The translations under genes and the position numbers were made by a program. 60,000 nt of DNA from Symbiodinium natans (Eukaryota; Sar; Dinophyceae; Suessiales; Symbiodiniaceae), in assembly GCA_905221605.1 (NCBI GenBank), contig CAJNDS010002523.1, positions 738,001 to 798,000 of the forward strand, read 5' to 3'. The notes under the pieces were generated by a model. The model was not told the origin of the DNA. It did no database searches and worked only from the letters and a program-made list of their open reading frames with translations. Shown in pieces: positions 25,135 through 34,900 of the stretch. Each line of letters opens with the position of its first letter. The stretch's first letter is position 1.

Positions 25135-28100
25135 TGCTTATACATGTATAATCTCCTTCATGTGACGCCGTCGTCTAGATTCTAGATGTTGTCCGTGATT
25201 GCCAAGAGCCCCTAACGCTTAAATGCACTGGATCAACCCTACACCCGAAATCCTGCCGCTTTTGACCTTCAATTGCTTCAGCAAATGGCTTCTGTTAGGC
25301 TTCTGTTCTAGAGAAGCAGATTTGACAGGGCGACGCCGGTGACATTGCTGGCAGAACCCAGCTCCCTGAAAAGTACCGTTGCGTTCTTTGCCCGGCTTGC
25401 AAAAGAAAGAGTTCTGCGCCCTCAGGTAATGATCCCCTGAGCGGATCTTCCCGGTGCAGCAGTTTCTGCGAGTGATAGGGTGCCGCGTTGACGATGATGC
25501 TGACGCATCAATGAAACTACAGCGGTTTCCCCAGCACTAGGGCGCCGCGAAGACGACGACGATGATGATGTTGATGGTGATGATGATCATGATCATGAGC
25601 CGCGTTGACGATGATGATGTCAAAGTAGCTAAGGATCCTGTTTGCGAACTGGAGCCCACCTTGCAGAGTTCTAGTCGAGCACGTCAGCGCCTGCTGGCTG
25701 GATTTAGGTTCCAGGGTTTAAGAGTTTAATGGTTTGTTTTTGTTTGGTGGCGGCATTGGGGGGGTGGGGTGGGCAGTATTGGTGGGGGGCGTTGGAGGAG
25801 GGTCGTTGGCCGGGGGGGGGGGGGGGGGGGAAGGGGCGGTGGCGGGGCGAAGAGGGGGGGTGTTTCAGGTCATGTCAGGTCTAAGTCTTACAAGGTATAC
25901 AGCGTTTTGAGGTTTAAGGCTCAGTGGCGGTGGCCGGGATGGAGTTGGAGTTCTTGGGTTTGTGACTTTGCCGAAGGTCGTTGCAACATGACATGACCCT
26001 AAACCCTAAACCACATCTGCATGAGCGTGTGGGTTCGGTGCGCCCCGTGAGGATCCGTATGCCTCAACTGAGCTGGCCCGAAACCCTAAACCTAATCCCC
26101 TAGTTAGTACGACCCCGAAACCTTAATCTAGGCGCATGTGTTATGCTTCTCCTTCTTGGTTTGAAGGGGATCATAGTTTCGGAAGACTCCTCAGAGGGTT
26201 GACAAGACCAAGCTAGCCATGAAACCAAGTTTTTTGCTTTTAGGGTGCCGCCCTGGGAATATTCATATTATATATTCAACCTTTGAGGGTTTAAGCGGAT
26301 CTTGCTTAGGAGTAGTTTTCAGGGGGGCTCGGCACAAGAAAGAGGGTCCAAGAGTATCCGTTGGTTTCGATCAGGGGCGGTGTAAGGACCCTAAATTGTT
26401 GCAGCGCCCATCGGGTACCAGAACAAGAACCTATCCAAGGGTTTAAGGGTTGGAACGGAGGCAGCTCTCAGCACTTTCACTCTCAGCGAAGGTAGAGGCT
26501 AGCATAAACTCTACAAACCTCTTGTCGACGCCGAGGAATGGTTTTCAATCTTCTTTCTTTTGTACCGTTGTGTACTCGGCTTCGCAGTTTTAAACGCCTC
26601 TTGCTTGCATCTGGATTGGATGGTTGGAGATTGGGTTACAGTTTAGGGTTTATAGGGCTCTCAAGACTACCTTAACCCGCCTAAACCATAGCCAGCCCTA
26701 CAATGTTGTCTTGGAGTGTTGAAGGCTGGGCATGCTTCACAGAAAGCGAATCAAACAACGGCTTTGGGGTCCAGGCTTGCCTAGAACATGGGCTGTCCTT
26801 AGCACATTGGACTGACTGGCCCTAAGTCAAGAGCACTTCGCAAGTCCGGGGCCTTTTTAGCATACTTATGGTGTGAGGCAGAGCAACCTAAACCTTCTAA
26901 ACCACGAACGAGCCTTAAAATCCAAAACGTGAACCCTCAGCTCGAGGCAGACACCCTAAATCCGAACTAACCCCCTCAAAACTGTACTGCATAATACCCT
27001 GAACCTTTTTAATCCCTAAGGCCGAAGCCCTGAGTCCCCTAAAACCCAACCCACCCAAAACCCTAAGCTTCTGGAAGCCCCCTCAACCCCCACCCCCAAC
27101 CTTTAAACCCTAGACCTGCAAACATTTTTATGCGGTCCGAGGTAGTCAATGCTGTTTTCATCCAGCAAACTATGAAAACTGCGAATTCGGATGAGGAGCT
27201 CGCCTTCAGGCCCGGTTTTTTATGGGCTTTAGAGAAGTTGAGTAGGTTTGTACCCATGTGATTCATTGTAGATTGCACCCACAGGCTCAAGTCACCACAA
27301 CACTCAAGTGTTCACGAAGAGACCATACGGCACGGAGGACTTCGACCCTTTTCCACTGCGAACACTAGCTGTGCTGTTCTAGCTTCAACAGCTTGGCAAT
27401 GCCCTACATGTGCTTACAGCACGTTCGAGTGTCAATGCCAGCCTGCATGCACGTGTGCATGCCTCGGAGCACATGCAGCATCGGCGAGTTCAAAACCTGG
27501 CAGCAGAGGGAGGGTGATGGGAGTCGACGCTCTTCCTTGAAAGAGCCGCAGGTGAGTTCACCCTGCGCTCCAAAACAACCACCCTTTGCTATCCTGATGG
27601 GGCAGGATTGCCTACATGGAACTCCAGAAGCAACGCTGGCTGTCTGGAGAATTCCAGCATAGCCTTGGGTGGTATCATTGATAGTCTTTCCTTTAGCAGT
27701 CTGAGAGCCTGCTCTGCAAGGCCAAAAGTCATGACTGGTTCAGTTTGGGTGCTACGGTCAGTCAAGCTGCCCAGGATGCACCACCCCTAACAACCCCACC
27801 CTCCCTGAAACGCGGGTGTCGACGGGCATGATGGCACGATGCGAAACGGGTGGTGCACGCAGTGGTGGAAGATCGGTGGACTTGGATGCGCGGTCACCTC
27901 CTCTCCACTCCGCTTCTCCTTCCAGGGCTTTTGCCATTCTTCGAGAGAGACTCTCAAAGCGGCCCTTTCTGCAGCACTCCTGGTGCAACCCTCACTACCC
28001 CTTCGAGTGCTTCCCAATACCTTGAAGTGTAAACCATGCTGAGAGACCGTTTGGGGAGGTCCCACAAAATAGTGAAAGGATATTTGCTCACAGTAGTTTT

Positions 28101-31100
28101 CAGCGTCCCGGGGCTTACATATAATAATGGATGTGTTCGCATCAGCCTATGCCCTCAAGTACTTCCTAGTCTCATGGTTTGAGAATTACAATCCCTTAAC
28201 ACATGATGTGGGTAGTGCATCTACATAGGAGGCTTAAGCCCGGCACACATAGGCATTCTCTAGTGGAAACGGTTCACTTTCCATAAGAATCCGTTGAGTG
28301 ATAGGCTTTCTACATGATCTGCTTTTGATATGCAAGACATATACCTTGTACACGTACATGATGTGGGTAGATACTCTACCTTTTCTTTGCACAGCGGCAT
28401 TCTTTAATGGAAATGGCTCACGGCAAAAATGCATTCGGCAAGCAAACTGTCTTTGGCCACCAAGGCTCGGGCACACAGTTGTGAGACAAGCCTTGGCTCT
28501 AAACTCACAACTCAAGAATGGTGACTTCTCAGGGGAAACCTAAGTTTCCCCAACGCAACAGTGAACAAGACTATTTCCGTGGGCCCCTCAAACGTACCGT
28601 GATTTACCCAGCACTAGATGTTAGGAGCTTCACAAAGCGTATTTTCCTACGACTGAAGCCGAAATGGTGGATCAATGATGGGGGCGAGCGCATACAGATG
28701 GGTGTGTGTGTGTGTGTGTTTATATATGTTTCAGATATATATGTATACATGTTTTATTTCCCCCCCAAGACCAACCCCAACTCTAACAAAATCATGTACT
28801 CGTTCTACCTTTGTCTCCTGCGGAGATGCAAGTCTCTGTTTTTTCTCTGGACAGGTGTGACGGAGGAAGCACGCGTGTTACAAGTAGTTTCCGATGATAT
28901 TTTGACTTCCCCAACACGATAGAATTGTCGGCACGCCTCGAGGCTTAAGATGTTTGACGTGTGAGTTGCATGTACTTCTACAAAGGAATGCCTATGTTTA
29001 TAGGGCTTGCCCCCTGTGGAAATGCAAAGAAAAGGTAGAATAACTACCCACATCATGCATGCACACAGAGCAGTATATCAAACACAGATAATGGAGAAGA
29101 AAGGATGGTAATCCTCAAGCCACAAAGACTGATGCGAAACAAAAGTCTTTACATGCAAGCCCCGGGACGCGAGAATACTGCGAGCAAATACCCTTTCACA
29201 AGGGGTGGGGGGGGGGGGTCTTTTCGAACTGGTCAGCAAGAGCTAAAGAACAACAACACGACTAGTCCCCCATGTTGTTTTTTAGTTTTGTGGTTTTGAC
29301 AATTCCCAAAATTTGGGAGATTGTGACCGAGGACTGGTCTCTGTCTCTCTCTCTCTCTCTGTTTTTTGCATTTACTAATGCTCTTGTTTTATGTCGGAGT
29401 TGGTCTTGCTGGGGTGGGTGCGGGGGTACCATTTTTGTATGTGTGTATATATATATATATATATGCATGTGTGTGTGTGTGTGTGCGGGTGGGTGTGCGT
29501 GCGCGCGTGCGTGCGTGTATGTGTAGGATGCATGCCACAGAACGCAATGGAATGTCTTGTGATCAAATCTATCCTGATTAATGTAGCACAATTCGCTTTG
29601 TGCCTTGTGTGCATGCATGTGTCTGTGATCTTGCTCATGCATCTGTACCTGAACGGTTCCGCCATTCCACGGTTACTCACCAAATCACCTTGTGTCCTAT
29701 AATTTTGACCTTCATTCCCTCAACCTCTAAACCCCCAAACCCTGAAGCCCCCAACCCTGCAGCTTCAGGGAGGGGAGTGTCAGGGGGGCATGCAAAGCCA
29801 ACGCTCCCCAATATTCCCGCTGCTCCCTAAGGCTCCCGAAGCTTGCCTAAGGTTCCCGAAAAACATCCCTGAACCCGAAGTTTACATGGTTTAGATCTTG
29901 TGGTTCAGGGCTGGGTGATTAGGGTAGAAGGTTTAGGTCCGATGGCGGGAACCTCGACCTTTCATTCATGGTTTACATCGTTGAGGGTTTAGAGTCTAGG
30001 GTTTAGAATGATTGAATCTAGGGTTTTTGGTTGAGGGGTTGTGAAAACCTGGCGTTTAGGGCTACGGATTACCGCAAAGATGATGTGCTGCATATGTTGG
30101 TGCTGCAGGGATCCTTGAAATCAAGAACCGGGTCCACGGTCCACTATCTCGTTTAGGGTTTCGGGTTCAAGGTGTGGGAACCCTAAACCCCCAACCCTAG
30201 ACCTTGAACTTCACGGGCGCCGCCTCAGGTAGCATACGGGGGATTGGGTCAAGGGGCCAAGAACGCGCACACGTTCCTCGTCATCCAACGCCGCCGGAGA
30301 GTGATTCAGGGAGTTTGGGTTTGGATTTCGATGACCGTTGCCAGGCAGAAGCAGAAAGACTGGGCCATGCCACTCGGCATCAGAAGGGGCTTGCTCCAAG
30401 TGTTAAACTCAACCTGTGTGGAAGTAGCAAGTGACGTAAGTGGTTTGGGTAAGGGTTCCTAAATCCCTCCCCCCCTCCCTCCTATACTCAACCCTCCCGA
30501 CTCCTAACATCCTTTCAGAAGGTGGTTGAGGGTTTCGGGGTTTAAGGTTCAGGTTTAGGGTTTAGGGCTGCCTATAGTACCAAAGCAGCCACTAATGGAG
30601 ACTTCCTCCCTAAACTCTGACCCCTGACCCCTTCACCCTTTAGCCTCATCCCAAAAACCCGACTCCCCGAACCCCACAGTCTTGGTTTCGCTCCTTTATC
30701 GACCCGTGGGTTGTTTTGTATTGTCCTTTATTGCGTTTAAGACGATCTAATTGACGACCAGACTGCTTTCAGCTTGCTACTGCCGACGCAGCTTAGGTAC
30801 ACAAAGCACGTGAAAAAGCTCTTTCAAAGTATGGACTCGTCCGGCGACGGAGCGATCAACTTTGATGAGTCGCGTTTCTGCACAAGCAGTTTTCACTGTT
30901 ACAATTAAACGGGGTAGTTTAAGCTTAGACCTCAAACCCAAAGTCTCAACCCCACCGCCCCTGCTAAAGTCCGAAGCCCTGAAACCCTGCAGCACCCATG
31001 CTGGTGCTTAAGGGCGAGTTGGGAGTGACTGTAGGTACCATGTTAGGGGTATGTATGGGGAAGATAAAGGGGGGAATTTAAGGGATCCACTCCACCACTC

Positions 31101-31931
31101 AACCTTGAGCACCAGAAAGTCTAGTCGTCAACCCGGAAGCTTTAAAGCCACGCAGGCCCATATGCAATACACAGCAGTATTTTAAGAACCTAGGTGGAGG
31201 AGTGAGGAGTGTTGCTGCTTCTGAACAGAGGACCCATTGCAGCACGACATACCAGGGACTTCCCTCAGAGCAAGAAACAGGTACGGTGTAGTTTTTTAAA
31301 TAAGTGGAGGGCGGCCAGGCTCCCGGAGCCACGGAGGTAAAAGTGCTGTTTAAATCGGGTATTAAAAACCCCCCCCCCACCCCTCCACCCCTCCACCCCT
31401 CCACCCTCCAACCCCTCCACCCCTCCACCCATTTCCCAGCCCCTCCACGCCACCCCAGCCCCTCCACCCAGCCCCAGCCCACCCCTCCACCCCCTCCCAC
31501 TCCCACCTCCCACCCCTCCCACTCCCACCCGCCCACCCCTCCCACCCCTCACCCCTTCCACCCCTCCTCCCACCCCCCCCCCCCACCCCTCAAGACGGTC
31601 TGGAGAAAGCTTCCAGGAGGGGGTGGAGGGGGGTGGAGGGGGTGGACGGGGTGGAGGGGGTGGAGGGGGTGGAAGGGGGGTGGAGGGGGGGGGAGGGGGG
31701 GGAGGGGGGGTGGAGGAGGAGGGGGGAGGGGGGGTGGAGGAGGAGGGGGGAGGGGGGGTGGAGGGTGGAGGGGGGGTGGAGTCGCAACTCTTCCTCCTAT
31801 AAGCAATGGCTTGCTTACGGTGACGCTTTTTAAACATGCGGATTTTTAAATATCTAAACAGATATTTTATCCTACCTCCGTTGGGGTTTCGAGCGGGCCG
31901 CCAAGCCCATTTTAAGCAAGCGGACCCCTCC

Positions 31932-31995
<64 letters not shown>

Positions 31996-34900
31996 ACCCC
32001 CTCCACCCCCTCCACCCCCTCCACCCCTCCACCCCCCCTGGTGCTACATCCTACGCCGATGGTTGAGTTGCCGGGCCTTGGGCCTTGAATACAACAGACG
32101 AAAAGGACATACATGTACACTACACGCTCTACTGACCGTCACTGACCTGCCGCGCACAAACATGACTGGCGTGGAGGGTGCATTTCTTCAGAACCCAACA
32201 CCTATTTTTTGTAGTTTCAGTAAGAATCCCATGAATACGAACCTGCGAAAAAAGTAGGTCTTGGGTTCCTAAAGCCCTGCACCCACACCTTCGTTGCCAT
32301 AAGCTTGGCTTCGTTTTGTTTTGGGGTTTTGCTCTCTTTTGTGAGTGTGTCGAATATAATGACTCGTGCTTGGTCCCTTGGGCAAGGACTTTTTCCCTTA
32401 AGCCTGCGACACAATGAAGAAGCGCCGCACTCCCAGGTTTTCGAAGCTCGTGGCCTCGCCGAAGCTCAAATTCTGGATGAGCCAGTTGGAGCTACCTTGC
32501 CGCAGGATGTGCGGCTGACGGTTTTTTCGAGGAATCAGGGCTTGAAATTCGAGGTGTGTGTCTCTGTCTCTGTGTCTGTGTGTGTGTGTGTTGTCTTGGT
32601 TGTCAATATTCACACCAGCTGGTGGCTGATAGTGTTTGCGTGCAGGTGTTGCAATTGAGAGTTTGCAGAAGGAAGGTACCATCAATGCTATGTTGAACGG
32701 TGTGTTATTAGTACAACCGCAGCTGGGAACAGTCGAGCGGGGTGTTCTACCTTTAAAGAGGTAGAGAGACAGAACTAGCGTGGACTGAGCCTCCAAACCC
32801 GAAGCATTAAGCCCTGCTGTGACCTTCTTCAACCACATCAAACTTGCATGTTGCCTGATCGACTTTGGCAAGGTCCATCGCAGACCTTGGGTTCAACAAT
32901 GTCCTCATGTACATGCGTGTCGAGAGCAGCTGCGTAACAAGGGTGGGGGAGGTGCAGGGCATACTGCGTGCGGTGAATGGGGCAAATTGATGTTGGATAC
33001 CAGCCGACGGCAATGTGGCGCAAAATGTTGACATATTTTGATTGCTCAGGTTAGAATACCATGACCTCCTCAGCCTCTTCGAGTTCCTCGATAATGGAAC
33101 CGGCCAAATCACGCAGCTTTGCTTACTGGCACTTACTGGTATGCTGGTGTACGTTTTTAGCTTGAGAGCTTTTTTTTTGGCCGTGTTAGTCGATAGTCTA
33201 GGTTGAACAAGCAAACGTTGGATTCGGTTCAATTGTGGGAGATGCAGCCGGTTGCTTCGCCGAAGTACAGGGCACCGGATCCAAACATGGTAGCCGGCCG
33301 GTGGGCTCAGCGACAGTCGCACGTTTGCTAAGTTTAGTCTGCGGATCGTATTTCCCGACTCATTTCTCACGCTAAGTTAGGGGTTTGGGGTTCTTTTGGT
33401 GTAGTTGTTCGCATGCGGCTTGACGCCCCAAAATCGACTTGAACCCCAAATTTAGAAGCCACGACTTGAACCTAAGCAGAACGCTCCGGTAGAATGCAAG
33501 AGCCGGTATGACGACGACCCTGCCCGAAACTCTAGAAACCCTAAAGCCCCCAGCTTATAGTCCCGGAACCCTACACCCAAATTTTCTGATAGGGGGCTCT
33601 GGAGGGTTATGCCTATGTGAAACATATCCGGGGGGTTCCTTGAGGCTGTCCTAAACGCCAATAAACCTTAAACACTGAACCCTAATCCGAAACCCTCATG
33701 GGCTTGAGGTTAACCGAGTTCATCGATGGTGCTGCCAAGCTCCGGGGATCTGCAAAGGCGCAACACCAGGACACAGGAGGAGTTCATAAACTTATGGATT
33801 TAGGACCCAAAAACCATAGGATTATGGTTTTTGGGACCTGAAACCATAATATACCATAATATAAGGTGCTTGGACCCTCCGTTTGTCCTCAGGATTGAGA
33901 GTCGTACTGGGCAGTGTGTTACCTCGCGTCACGTGTTGTTTAGTGCATCGCGACTGCGTTTAATAATTGCAGAAGCCATAGTTCCATGTAGGGTATATGT
34001 TTGTTAGCTTCATTTGAATCCATATTTCCAGGTAGGGTGCATGTTTGTTGGCCTCATCTAGAATGGGGGGTTCTGCCAGCGTGTGCTAGCATGGTTCCAG
34101 GTAGGGTGCTTGCTTGTTTAGCACCAAACGCACTAAATACCGTGGCGTCTGCAACGTTTTCGGTACATTCTTCATGGCTCCTTGCAGGCGTGTATCTAGT
34201 TGGGGATCCGCGTTGCCTGATTCAGAATGTCCCCTCTGATGTATATTTCACAGCGTCGACTTAGGGAGATGTATATTCTGTAGCCGTCTAGCATCGGGTG
34301 TTTTCTTAAGTGGAGGGAACAACCCTAAACCCAAATGAAGCCCTTTCAATCTGGACACCTTTCTCATCAACGCATTTTTTGAAGAAAAAACGTTCAAGTC
34401 ATGCAGCCACTTTTGACACCCCGCACGCACCCCACCCCAGGATTCATGCAGTGCCCATGTAGTAGATATTTGTGGACTCCCAAACCCGAAACCCCTATAA
34501 ACCTTAACTAAGCGCTATATGCCAACTACAGGGCCCAGTCTCAAGCATTCACCAAGTACCTTACGGGGGGGGCGGGAGGACTTGCCATCCCTGAATGGTA
34601 AACCCTCCCTCCAAAGCTGTCGGTTTTTGGAGCTGCCCGAAAGGGGCTTTTTGGTAACAACTTTGTAGCTGGACCCTTTGGGCCTAAACCGCAAGCCCAA
34701 GAACTTGAGCATCCAGCTTGAACTTTCAAGGCTCAGGGTTTAGGGAAGTTTAGGGGTTGAGGGCTTCAAAGGTTCTCATGGGCGGGGTTGAGGCCAGCAA
34801 GCTTTGGGAGGCCTTCACACAAGCTTACGTCTCGTAACCCTTAGTTAGGTCCTTAGGTACACCATGTTCACCAGAGGGTACAGGGGTGTCGCAGCTTGGA

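Noticed and set aside
31265-32032. 255-codon minus-strand Gly/Pro/Trp-rich frame
   Set aside because: It is composed of C/G-rich minisatellites and C60 within a channel intron.
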